A DNA stretch of 64,000 nucleotides from Stutzerimonas stutzeri (GCA_002339675.1 DDKB01000017.1:248001-312000); one strand, 5' to 3'. Shown: positions 24,265-31,857, numbered from the stretch's first letter. Made by a program: numbers and translations. Notes: generated by a model from the sequence alone, not told the origin.

Positions 24265-24570
24265 TCATGCGGCAGCTCTCGCTGCTTCGGGATTGGTCCT
24301 CAGGTAATACAGAGCGATACCGCTGTGATTACGCCCGTGGTCGTCAATCAGGGTGATGCGCTGGGTTTCGATAGGGTGGCCCGCTTCGCGCAGCTCCTTG
24401 ATGCGTGCGGCTGGCATCAGAATGTTCAGCTCTCGACGCGCCGTGATTGTGTCGATGGGGCCAGCCTTAAGCCTAGCGAGCAAGCGGGAGCGTTGCGCCT
24501 CGGAGCTGGTACTATGGCTCGCTGTATTCTTGGGGCTGGCCTGTTGGTCGGCCTTTTTTTTGTCTGTCAT
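24265..24570 (-). CDS. helix-turn-helix domain protein of the satellite
   Basis: A 101-aa protein. A charged N-terminal tail (MTDKKKADQQ) leads into a winged-helix-like domain, QRSRLLARLKAGPIDTITARRELNILMP, ending GIALYYL. The family is common in Pseudomonas mobile elements and is annotated as HTH. It lies directly after AlpA (stop and start adjacent) and before the C4 RNA region, so it is likely an early regulator of the operon. Confidence 0.75.
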   Translation of the reverse strand: MTDKKKADQQASPKNTASHSTSSEAQRSRLLARLKAGPIDTITARRELNILMPAARIKELREAGHPIETQRITLIDDHGRNHSGIALYYLRTNPEAARAAA

Positions 24571-24789
24571 TTATGCAGCCTCCCCGCGTTGGGCGGCGAG
24601 CGAATCGCACCACTGCAATATTTCCGCTTCGATCCAGGCGACCGACTTTGGCCCAAGGATGACTTGAGCGGGGAAGGTTCCGGCAGCTATGCGCCGGTAG
24701 ATTTCGGATGTGGAAAGGCTGGTGTAGTCCCTCACCTTGGCCAGCTTGATAAAGCGGCGGGGTTGGGCGGGGTTGATTGTTGTGACCAT
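24571..24789 (-). CDS. AlpA family transcriptional regulator / excisionase-like
   Basis: A 72-aa AlpA protein with a MerR-like helix-turn-helix: RFIKLAKVRDYTSLSTSEIY, then RRIAAGTFPAQVILGPKSVAW and IEAEILQWCDS. AlpA proteins activate or repress the integrase or replication operon of P4-like elements, and some act as excision factors. The ATG at 24789 is chosen for its GAGG site; the frame reaches back to a TTG at 24840, across a dyad that looks like an operator. It is the first gene of the replication operon. Confidence 0.82.
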   Translation of the reverse strand: MVTTINPAQPRRFIKLAKVRDYTSLSTSEIYRRIAAGTFPAQVILGPKSVAWIEAEILQWCDSLAAQRGEAA

Positions 24790-24808
24790 ATCGTGTGCCT
24801 CTTGGGCT

Positions 24809-24840
24809 TTGTTGAACACGATTGGCATTGAATACAACAA
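24809..24840 (-). promoter_or_regulatory. dyad upstream of alpA
   Basis: TTGTTG (24809-24814) and CAACAA (24835-24840) form an imperfect 32-bp dyad ending 20 bp before the AlpA start. A regulator-binding site for the operon promoter is plausible; no clear -35/-10 pair could be assigned. Confidence 0.35.
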
Positions 24841-24890
24841 CCGGAGCGATTTCGATCCGAGTTATGAGGGGTGAAAATTTCCGGAAAGAT

Positions 24891-25871
24891 TCAGCTCTTC
24901 ATAGTTTCCGTATTTTCGGAAGCGCGACCAGCCCCCTCAATTCCAGCCAGTACTTGGAGACCTGATAAGTCGCGCATCAAGTCGGCCGCCAGCGGACCTA
25001 TTGTCTTGCGCAGGTTCGCCTCGCCAGCGTCATAGCGACTGATAGCGGCGCTCATAACGCGATCCGGTATATGCGTATCTGTCTCCAAGCTCCAAGTAAG
25101 CAAGTCTAAGTACGGCAGCAGCCCATAGCGCGCCCAGCGATCATATGAAGATTTTCGACGGCTTGTAGCGGCGAACCTTTGGTGTGACCTCGCCTCTTTC
25201 ACCCATGCCTTAAACGAGTCCATCAGAGCGGCATCTGAGGCTTGCAAATCAACACTGATAAGTGACTCCCAGCGTGCAGGCTCTACGGGCGTGTTCTCTA
25301 GCTCTTTACTTGCTTGCATGTAGTGGGGGCCGCGCGGGGCATAAGGTTCTGAATTATTGCGGAAGTCTTCTAAGTACTTGGCGCCTGCCTGTACGTCGTG
25401 CCCGACGTAATCCCACCCCTCAAGTTGACGGTTGATCTCGTCGTTACCATCTAGGGTGAGATCGTTTATGGCGATATGTAATGCGGTCGTCAGGTCGCCA
25501 AATACCACGCTGCGTACTGGCTGGGTTGGCGAGACTTTCCACCGCAGGAACTCATCGTCACTATGCGGAAGCGGAAAGCGTACCGGGTCAGCTCGAAGCG
25601 CTTCCGCTCGGAACCTAATGGTTTCCTTCCAGCCTTTATTTGCATCGGCAATATAGTTTTGATGATACGCCTCAGGGTCGATTCCGCTGCCCGCGAATAG
25701 CTCGCAGGGAAAGCGCGAAGCCTCTTCAGGATAAGCAGGGTTGCCGGATAGTAAGTAAGACCGGATATCTAGATGCGCCAGCCATTCGGCCGCCCCGAAG
25801 CTCTCGCACCCCTTATATTTTTCAAGATCAAACCAATCCGGCAGATCTTCTACTCGGTCAATTTTGGCCAC
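24891..25871 (-). CDS. DUF6387 family protein, satellite cargo
   Basis: A 326-aa cytoplasmic protein starting MAKIDRVEDLPDWF and LEKYKGCESFGAAEWLAHL, the DUF6387 opening. The start is GTG at 25871 with GGGAGGG seven bases upstream, preferred to ATG 25895. No catalytic motif is obvious; the protein is rich in Trp, Tyr and acidic residues with predicted helices. Its base composition is visibly more AT-rich than the replication genes. It lies between the integrase and AlpA. The family occurs beside integrases in many gamma-proteobacterial elements; its function is unknown. Confidence 0.72.
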   Translation of the reverse strand: MAKIDRVEDLPDWFDLEKYKGCESFGAAEWLAHLDIRSYLLSGNPAYPEEASRFPCELFAGSGIDPEAYHQNYIADANKGWKETIRFRAEALRADPVRFPLPHSDDEFLRWKVSPTQPVRSVVFGDLTTALHIAINDLTLDGNDEINRQLEGWDYVGHDVQAGAKYLEDFRNNSEPYAPRGPHYMQASKELENTPVEPARWESLISVDLQASDAALMDSFKAWVKEARSHQRFAATSRRKSSYDRWARYGLLPYLDLLTWSLETDTHIPDRVMSAAISRYDAGEANLRKTIGPLAADLMRDLSGLQVLAGIEGAGRASENTETMKS

Positions 25872-25970
25872 CGCTCGCCCTCCCAGGCGTCCCACGTCCT
25901 GAATAAATCGGCTGGTCAGGCGGGTGGGAAATCCGCTTTTCGCTCCGTCGAGCTAGGCCAGCCAAAACCG

Positions 25971-27179
25971 TTAAGCCTTGCGCTTGATGCTCACCACGTT
26001 GGCGCCAGCACATAGCGCGTCTATTGAATCGGCCCAGGCTTGCATCATTTCCCGGCGCTGCTCCAGGTAGGTGGCGTGGTTGTAAGTGTCGCGGATTTCA
26101 TCGTTGTCGCCGTGCGCCAGCTGGCGTTCGATCCAGTCGCGGTTATAGCCGCGCCCGTTCAGTTCGGTGCTTAGCAGGTGGCGGAAGCCGTGGCCGGTCT
26201 GGCGGCCTTCGTAACCCATCAGGCGCAGCGCCTTGTTAATCGTGTTCTCGCTCATTGGCCGGTCGGGGTTCTGCTGGCCTGCAAACACTAGCGGGTAATC
26301 GCCTGTAATTTCCTTGAGCTGGCGCAGGATGGCGACGGCTTGGCGGGGCAGCGGCACCACATGCGGGCGGCGGGCTTTCATGCGCGCTTTCGGAATGGTC
26401 CAGGTGGCGCCGTCCAGATCGAACTCCGACCACGGCGCCTGTCTCAGCTCACCAGGGCGAACGGCAGTCAGCATCAGCAAGCGGATGGCGCAGCGGGTCA
26501 GTGTGTTGAGCGTGGTCGATTCGATCTTGCCCAGTAGTTCGGGCAGTTCGGCAAAGGCAACGTGCGGATGGTGCCGGGTGGCTTTTGGCGGTGCGGCTAC
26601 CACGTCCAAATCGGTGGCCGGGTTGGCTTCGACTACGCCACTGGCCAGACCGAAGCGGAATATCTGGTGTAGCCATTGGCGAATTTTGCCAGCGGCATTC
26701 AGCGTGCCCCGCGCTTCGACCTTGCGCACCAGCTCGACCAGATCGGGGCGGGTGATAGCTTTGACCGGGCGGCCACCGATGCCGGGTATCAGGTCGTTTT
26801 CCAAATACAGCTTGGCTTTGTAGGCCGTGCTTTCGGCCCAGCGTGGCGCGTTGTAGGCATACCACTCCCGCGCCAGCGTCTCGAATGTCACGCCATCGAC
26901 CCGCTGCGCTTGTCTGGCGGCTTTTCTCTGCTCGCCGGGATCGGTGCCCTCGGTTAGCAGCTGGCGGGCCTCGTCGCGCCTCTGGCGGGCTTTCTGGAGC
27001 GTGACGGCAGGATAGGTGCCAAGCGCCAGCATCTTTGCCTTGCCGTCGAAGCGGTAGCGATAGCGCCACAGCTTCGAGCCGGTCGGCGCCACTTCCAGGC
27101 ATAACCCGTTGGCGTCCGTGAGCCGGTAAAGCTTTTCCTTCGGCTTAGCGGTGCGGATGGTGGTATCGGATAAGGCCAT
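25971..27179 (-). CDS. tyrosine-type site-specific integrase, P4 type
   Basis: A 402-aa integrase. The N-terminal arm-binding (DUF4102-type) domain begins LSDTTIRTAKPKEKLYRLTD, followed by a SAM-like core-binding domain (about residues 95-185) and the catalytic domain. Catalytic residues read as R241 (TAVRPGEL), H330-x-x-R333 (HGFR), H356 (LAHGD) and a tyrosine in DTYNHATYLEQR (about 366). GAGGGAATT precedes the ATG at 27179; an upstream start at 27218 lacks one. It lies 210 bp from tRNA-Phe, its insertion target, and would recombine the 20-bp repeats. Confidence 0.92.
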   Translation of the reverse strand: MALSDTTIRTAKPKEKLYRLTDANGLCLEVAPTGSKLWRYRYRFDGKAKMLALGTYPAVTLQKARQRRDEARQLLTEGTDPGEQRKAARQAQRVDGVTFETLAREWYAYNAPRWAESTAYKAKLYLENDLIPGIGGRPVKAITRPDLVELVRKVEARGTLNAAGKIRQWLHQIFRFGLASGVVEANPATDLDVVAAPPKATRHHPHVAFAELPELLGKIESTTLNTLTRCAIRLLMLTAVRPGELRQAPWSEFDLDGATWTIPKARMKARRPHVVPLPRQAVAILRQLKEITGDYPLVFAGQQNPDRPMSENTINKALRLMGYEGRQTGHGFRHLLSTELNGRGYNRDWIERQLAHGDNDEIRDTYNHATYLEQRREMMQAWADSIDALCAGANVVSIKRKA

Positions 27180-27227
27180 TGCAATTCCCTCGCAAGCCGC
27201 GCCATTCGGGCGCCCCATTGTGTCGCT

Positions 27228-27275
27228 GTGAGTAGATTTTTAGACCGAACCGGCTCTACTCACGAATCTACGCAC
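27228..27275. repeat. right integrase arm-type repeats
   Basis: CTACTCAC at 27256 and CTACGCAC at 27268 are 12 bp apart, repeating the left-end pair. An inverted copy, GTGAGTAG, lies at 27228-27235. They sit between the integrase start and the attachment site. Confidence 0.6.
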
Positions 27276-27319
27276 AATTGTTTGGGCTTACAAGGGAAGG
27301 GTAGGGAAGTGCAGACAAC

Positions 27320-27340
27320 AAAAAACCCGCACTAGGCGGG
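27320..27340 (-). terminator. element-borne terminator after tRNA-Phe
   Basis: On the minus strand CCCGC-CTAGT-GCGGG is followed by six Ts. It ends transcripts leaving tRNA-Phe about 50 bp after the tRNA and before the integrase gene, replacing the terminator displaced to 18521-18550. Confidence 0.8.
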
Positions 27341-27388
27341 CTTCTTGTGGGCTTTCGGGTGGTTTTGGCACCACCTGAAATTAATAGA

Positions 27389-27464
27389 TGGTGCCCAGGG
27401 ACGGAATCGAACCGCCGACACGGGGATTTTCAATCCCCTGCTCTACCGACTGAGCTACCTGGGC
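27389..27464 (-). tRNA. tRNA-Phe (GAA)
   Basis: A 76-nt cloverleaf with encoded CCA end. The acceptor stem GCCCAGG pairs with CCTGGGC, the D-arm is GCTC-AGTCGGTA-GAGC, the anticodon loop TTGAAAA shows GAA, and the T-arm holds GGTTCGATTCC. The 3' end is the insertion point of the satellite; the tRNA itself is intact because the element restores the sequence. Confidence 0.96.
27395..27414. repeat. right attachment repeat inside tRNA-Phe
   Basis: The 20 bp identical to 18567-18586, covering the 3' half of the T-arm and acceptor strand. Recombination between the two copies would excise the element and leave a complete tRNA. Confidence 0.85.
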
Positions 27465-27475
27465 AACGGGGCGCT

Positions 27476-27504
27476 ATTAGACGGATTTGGCTTTTGCCTG
27501 TCAA
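27476..27504 (-). promoter_or_regulatory. tRNA-Phe promoter
   Basis: On the minus strand TTGACA, a 17-bp spacer and TCTAAT, followed by a GC-rich discriminator (AGCGCCCCG) before the tRNA. The strong -35 and GC discriminator are typical of stringently controlled stable-RNA promoters. Confidence 0.85.
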
Positions 27505-27610
27505 GCGCGGGAAAAGAAATATTAGCTAGAACGGGCATTTAGCGTCACGCGCCCGATCTCGGCCGGGTCACGGGCCGGGCGCAGTGTCGGCGTGGCCCCG
27601 ATGTGGCTGC

Positions 27611-27883
27611 TTACTCGCTTGGCGGTACGTAGCCTTCGGCCTGTGCGTAGTCTTCCCCGGAGAAGAACTTGTCCATTTCAGCCTGCAGGAACTTGCGGTC
27701 CTCGGCGTTCATCATGTTCAGCCGGCGTTCGTTGATCAGCATGGTCTGGTGCTTCTGCCAGTCGTCCCAGGCCTTTTTCGAGACGTTGTTGTAGATGTCT
27801 TCGCCTTTCGCGCCGGGGTAGGGCGGGCGGTCGAGGCCTGGCAGTTCTTCTTTGTACTTGCGGCAGTTCACGGTGCGGGTCAT
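27611..27883 (-). CDS. yggX: oxidative damage protection protein YggX
   Basis: A 90-aa cytoplasmic Fe(II)-trafficking protein. MTRTVNCRKYKEELPGL carries the conserved cysteine, and DWQKHQTMLINERRLNMM is the family core. YggX protects iron-sulfur enzymes from oxidation and supports their repair. It overlaps mutY by four bases (ATGA), and MutY is itself an iron-sulfur enzyme, a pairing conserved in gamma-proteobacteria. AGGAGAG precedes the start. Confidence 0.95.
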   Translation of the reverse strand: MTRTVNCRKYKEELPGLDRPPYPGAKGEDIYNNVSKKAWDDWQKHQTMLINERRLNMMNAEDRKFLQAEMDKFFSGEDYAQAEGYVPPSE

Positions 27884-28962
27884 GAGATCTCTCCTGCGTT
27901 CAGTTCGTCGGCGGCGCGCTTGAGCAGCGTCTTCACCGGGGCGGCAAGCCCCAGGCGCGGCGGGGTGGCGAGGTTATACCAGAGCCAGTCGGCGTCGGCC
28001 ACGACGTCGGTCTGGGTGTCGACGCGTATCAGCCAGGGTTCGATGGCCAGCTGGAAATGGCTGAAAGTGTGCACCAGCCCCGGCAGCTCGCGTCGGTCTG
28101 CCAGTTGCAGCTGGTGCCGCTCGGCCAGTGGGGCGAGGGCGGTCAGGTCGTCCAGTTCCGGCAGGCTCCAGAGGCCGCCCCAGAGCCCGCTCGATGGGCG
28201 GCGATAGAGCAGGATGGCGCCTTGCCGGTTGGCCAGCAGCGGCATCAGGGTGCGCTTGCGCGGCAGCGCCTTGCGTGGCTTGGCCACCGGGAATTCGGTC
28301 TCGCGGCCGAGCCGGTGGGCGCGGCACCCGGTGCGCAGCGGGCAGAGCAGGCAGCTGGGCTTGCTGCGGGTGCACAGCGTGGCGCCCAGGTCCATCATCG
28401 CCTGGGTGTAATGGTCGACCCGCTGCGCTGGGGTGAAGCGTTCGGCGATTTCCCAGAGCTGGCGCGCGACCCTGGGTTCGCCGGGGTAGCCGTCCTGGGC
28501 CACATAGCGGGCCAGGACGCGCTTTACGTTGCCGTCGAGGATCGGCGCACGCAGGCCCATGCTCAGGCTGGCGATAGCGCCGGCGGTGGAGCGGCCTATG
28601 CCAGGGAGCTCGGCCAGGCGGGCAACGTCCCGGGGAAACTCGCCGCCGAATTCGGCCACCACGCGCTTTGCGGTCTGGTGCAGGTTGCGCGCGCGGCTGT
28701 AGTAACCGAGGCCGGTCCACAGGTGCAGCACTTCGTCCTCGCCGGCGCTGGCCAGGGCTTCGACGGTGGGCAGTGCATCCATGAAACGGTCGAAATAGCC
28801 AAGCACGGTGCTGACTTGGGTCTGCTGCAACATGATCTCCGAGACCCAGACCCGATACGGTGTGATGCGTTGCTGCCAGGGCAGGTCCTTGCGGCCGTGG
28901 CGGTCGTACCAGTCGAGCACGGCGGCGCTGAATTGCTCGGGGCTCAGGGCGGGCTCGCTCAT
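27880..28962 (-). CDS. mutY: A/G-specific adenine DNA glycosylase MutY
   Basis: A 360-aa repair enzyme that removes adenine opposite 8-oxoguanine. The catalytic glutamate is in SEIMLQQTQV, the helix-hairpin-helix is ELPGIGRSTAGAIAS, the catalytic aspartate is in ILDGNVKRV, and the 4Fe-4S ligands are CTRSKPSCLLCPLRTGC (spacing 6-2-5). The C-terminal third is the MutT-like domain that reads 8-oxoG. It overlaps both neighbours by four bases, forming an AsmA-mutY-yggX unit. Confidence 0.96.
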   Translation of the reverse strand: MSEPALSPEQFSAAVLDWYDRHGRKDLPWQQRITPYRVWVSEIMLQQTQVSTVLGYFDRFMDALPTVEALASAGEDEVLHLWTGLGYYSRARNLHQTAKRVVAEFGGEFPRDVARLAELPGIGRSTAGAIASLSMGLRAPILDGNVKRVLARYVAQDGYPGEPRVARQLWEIAERFTPAQRVDHYTQAMMDLGATLCTRSKPSCLLCPLRTGCRAHRLGRETEFPVAKPRKALPRKRTLMPLLANRQGAILLYRRPSSGLWGGLWSLPELDDLTALAPLAERHQLQLADRRELPGLVHTFSHFQLAIEPWLIRVDTQTDVVADADWLWYNLATPPRLGLAAPVKTLLKRAADELNAGEIS

Positions 28963-31181
28963 CGGTTGAACAGGCCCTTTAGGGCATCCTTGAGTTCGGG
29001 GCTGACCTTGTCGCCGAGCTTTTTCTCGATGGTCTGGTTGAGCTTTTCGCCGGCCAGACGGGCCGCGATCTTGCCGAGGCGGTCATTGTCGAAACGGCAC
29101 GCCTTGGCGCCCAGTTCGAGCGGGCCGCGGCAGCGCAGCGGCCATTCGATACCGACGAAGCGTTCATTGACCTCGCAGGCCGGGTCGGGCATTGCGCCCT
29201 TGTCTCCCTCAACCAAGATGCCGACCCGGTAGTCCATACCGAGCACGCGCAGGTCGATGTCGCCTTCGCCGTTGACGGTCAGGCCGGGAATGCTCGCCTT
29301 CAGGTCGGGGTTGTTGGCCACGCCGTCGCGCAGCACGAGGGTGCCCTTGAGCTCACGGAACGGTGTGTCCTTGCCGCGCGGGTCGCCGGACAGAGATTTG
29401 CGGTTGAGGGTGGAAATGGCGCGGCAGACCTGCTGCTCGAGGTTGGCGTCGACAAGGATGCCGTTGTCGATGATGAAGCCGATGTTGCCGTCGAGGTTAT
29501 CGATCCAGGCTTTCTGGCTGTTGCCTTGGGTGTGCAGGTCGCCGTGAAGATTGAGCAGCCCCTTGATGATGATCTTTTCGTTCTGGCTGCGCAGGAGTTG
29601 CTCGACCGGCACGCGGGCCAGGCGTGTTTCGGCACTGAGCAGCGGGACCGCCGGCCGCACGTCGAGGCTGGCCGAGGCATCCAGGCTGCCGTTGTAGAGC
29701 CCGCCGCGCAGTTCGTCCAGGGTCAGCAGGCCGCCGGTCGAGTGCGCCCTGACGGCGAAGCCGTCTAGCGGCAGGTCGAGCGCGGTGAGGTTGTCGATGT
29801 TGAGCTTGATGGCCGTGTCGAGGCGGCGCAGCGTGGTGACCGGGAGCATTTCTGCGTCGCTCCAGGCGGCCTGGGTCGGCTTGTCCGGCAGCGGGGTGGT
29901 GCCGCTGCCGACCACGGCGGCTTCGGTGGCCTGGACTTCGCTCTTGCGGGCTGCGCCGGCCGGATCCGCCGGGTCGGCGGGCGGCAGGTAGCGGTCAAGG
30001 TTGAAGCGGTCGCCCTTGAGGTCGACGCGCAGCGCCTGCTTGGCGAAATCGCTGACGGCGACCTGGCCGGTGAAGCGGCTGCCGTCGAGTTTCAGATCCA
30101 GCTCGTCCAGCGTCAGGCTGTTGGGGCTGCCGGCCAGCCGGGTCACCAGTTCGAGTGAGCCCAATGCGGCGCTGTCGGCCATGGGCGGCAGCGTCTGGCC
30201 CAGGCCCTGTAGCAGGTCGCGCAGGTTGAATTCGGCGATCGACAGGGCGCCGGCCAGCTCCGGTTGCTGCTGCAGGTTGCGTACCTTCAGCTCGCCCAGG
30301 CCGCGCAGCTGGTTGGCGGTGAATTTCAGGCTGGTCCATTCGGCGATGTCTGCTGCGAGATCCACCAGCAGCTGGCCCTGGGCGCTGAAGGACAGTGTCT
30401 TGCCCTGCAGCGGCTCGCCAGAGGCCTCGCCGCTCAGGCGCAGGTTTTCCAGCTGATAGCGCTTGAGCCGAGTGTCGAAACGCAGGGCGCCCTGCAGTTC
30501 GGTGCGCGCGCGCAGGACCGGCTTGTTGGTTCCGAAAAATGCATTGAGCTTGAGCGGGATGGAGGTGGCTTCGCGGATGGCGCCGGTGCTCAGTTCGATG
30601 CCTTCGGCGCTGAATTGCTGGCCGCTTCGCGCGTCGTGATAGGCGACTCGGGCGTCGCTGATGGTCAGGCTGTCGATGTCCAGCTGCATTGAACGCTTGC
30701 CGTTCGTGGCCGACGTCGGGTCGGCTGCCGGCTCGTCCGGCGTATTCGGCGCGCGCTCGGGTGTCGCCTGGGTGGCGGCAGGCTGGCCGACGCCCTCCCA
30801 GTTGGCGCGGCCGTTTTCGTCGCGTGCCAAGGTCAGGTTGAGACCGTTGAGGGTGATGTCGCTCATCTGCACTTCGCGGCGTAACAGCGGCAGCACGCGG
30901 ACCGACAGGCCGAGCATGCGCAGGTCGGCGAAGGGCTGCTGTGGTGAGCGCACGCTGGCAAGGGTGGTGTCGTGCAGTTCCAGGCCGAGCCAGGGGAACA
31001 GGCTCCAGCCGATGTCGCCGGCGATGTTCAGCTCTAGTCCGGCCTTGTCTCGGGCAAGTTCGCGGATTTCGTCCTTGTAGTCGTTGGGGTCGAAGAGGTG
31101 GGTCAGGGCAAAGCCCAATGCAACGATGAGCAGCAGCAACCCGAGGATTACCAGGCCCAGGATCTTGCCGAGCGCTTTCAT
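28959..31181 (-). CDS. AsmA family protein
   Basis: A 740-aa protein with one N-terminal membrane anchor (ILGLVILGLLLLIVALGFALTHLF) and a large periplasmic part. The opening DPNDYKDEIRELARDKAGLELNIAGDIGWSLFPWLGLEL is the AsmA N-terminal signature, and the C-terminal DYRVGILVEGDKG region is the AsmA C-terminal domain. AsmA-like proteins bridge the periplasm and help move phospholipids to the outer membrane. The start at 31181 (AGGAC upstream) fits the anchor; the frame extends to 31439 without support. First gene before mutY and yggX. Confidence 0.9.
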   Translation of the reverse strand: MKALGKILGLVILGLLLLIVALGFALTHLFDPNDYKDEIRELARDKAGLELNIAGDIGWSLFPWLGLELHDTTLASVRSPQQPFADLRMLGLSVRVLPLLRREVQMSDITLNGLNLTLARDENGRANWEGVGQPAATQATPERAPNTPDEPAADPTSATNGKRSMQLDIDSLTISDARVAYHDARSGQQFSAEGIELSTGAIREATSIPLKLNAFFGTNKPVLRARTELQGALRFDTRLKRYQLENLRLSGEASGEPLQGKTLSFSAQGQLLVDLAADIAEWTSLKFTANQLRGLGELKVRNLQQQPELAGALSIAEFNLRDLLQGLGQTLPPMADSAALGSLELVTRLAGSPNSLTLDELDLKLDGSRFTGQVAVSDFAKQALRVDLKGDRFNLDRYLPPADPADPAGAARKSEVQATEAAVVGSGTTPLPDKPTQAAWSDAEMLPVTTLRRLDTAIKLNIDNLTALDLPLDGFAVRAHSTGGLLTLDELRGGLYNGSLDASASLDVRPAVPLLSAETRLARVPVEQLLRSQNEKIIIKGLLNLHGDLHTQGNSQKAWIDNLDGNIGFIIDNGILVDANLEQQVCRAISTLNRKSLSGDPRGKDTPFRELKGTLVLRDGVANNPDLKASIPGLTVNGEGDIDLRVLGMDYRVGILVEGDKGAMPDPACEVNERFVGIEWPLRCRGPLELGAKACRFDNDRLGKIAARLAGEKLNQTIEKKLGDKVSPELKDALKGLFNR

Positions 31182-31317
31182 GGACAGGTCCTTTGTTTTG
31201 GGTATTTCAAAAGCAGCGAGTATAGCGTCACGAGCCGCGGCCTTCGCCGCGTGGGCGTTGGAGTGGCTGCCTGCGCCGGGGTTCCTGGCGGGTTCGGCCA
31301 GCGCCGTCCCGGCCGGG

Positions 31318-31716
31318 CTAAAGCGTGTCGAGGGGCAGGTGCGTACGAGCGGCCAGGGCCTGCGCCTCGAGCTGCTCCGGCGGCGCCGCCAGGTGCAATG
31401 TGGTTCCGGCTTCCCGGGCCAGGCGCTGGCTCTCTTCAATGATCCGCCGGCCCACGCCGCGGCGCCGGGTGATCCGCCGCACGCACAGATGCGACAGGCG
31501 CCAATGGGGAAGGTCGCGCTGCAACAGGGCGGCGCCGAGCAGGCGGTCGTTGAAGCGGCCGGCTACCAGGCTGCCATTGGCGAGCCCGTCGGCGATCAGT
31601 GCGTCGGCGTTCGGGTAGGGTGCCAGCAGCCAGGCGGGGGCATCGGCGAAGATCTTCGCCAGGTCGGTGTGATCCTGCTGGCTGGGCTCGGTGAGGCTTT
31701 CGAAGTAAACGGGCAT
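31318..31716 (-). CDS. panZ: PanZ-like acetyl-CoA sensor (GNAT fold)
   Basis: A 132-aa GNAT-fold protein resembling E. coli PanZ (PanM). Shared blocks are SQQDHTDLAKIF, GRFNDRLLGAALL and LCVRRITRRRGVGRRIIEE, the last being the acetyl-CoA pyrophosphate loop. PanZ binds acetyl-CoA and triggers self-cleavage of PanD, then represses it, tuning pantothenate synthesis. The ATG at 31716 aligns with homologues. panD is not in the window. A general GNAT acetyltransferase is the alternative reading. Confidence 0.72.
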   Translation of the reverse strand: MPVYFESLTEPSQQDHTDLAKIFADAPAWLLAPYPNADALIADGLANGSLVAGRFNDRLLGAALLQRDLPHWRLSHLCVRRITRRRGVGRRIIEESQRLAREAGTTLHLAAPPEQLEAQALAARTHLPLDTL

Positions 31717-31851
31717 GCGGACCTGGGTGCTGGGCGGTAGGTGTCGGCAAGCATAACCCCGACGTGCGGGCATCGCACGAGGGGCGGCTCCGGGTGCGGT
31801 CGCCGGCCGTCCGGCCGCGGCTGGCGCATATCCCCCGGCGGGGTTTGGGCC

Positions 31852-31857
31852 TATAAT
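31852..31857 (+). promoter_or_regulatory. -10 box of the hisB operon
   Basis: A perfect TATAAT 36 bp before hisB, followed by GCGCGTC. The -35 region is poor, so activity may need an activator or be modest. Confidence 0.45.

Larger units (their letters stand above)
18567..27414. mobile_element. P4-like integrative satellite inserted in tRNA-Phe
   Basis: About 8.85 kb bounded by the 20-bp direct repeat CCAGGGACGGAATCGAACCG, which is the tRNA-Phe T-arm/3' sequence. A tyrosine integrase lies next to the intact tRNA. All genes run on the minus strand: integrase, DUF6387, AlpA, HTH protein, C4-type RNA with small ORF, two small proteins, TOPRIM, DUF927, a Cys-containing protein and a small membrane protein. 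Similar arm-type repeats occur near both ends. No structural, packaging or conjugation genes are present, which fits a helper-dependent satellite. Mobility itself is inferred. Confidence 0.85.
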
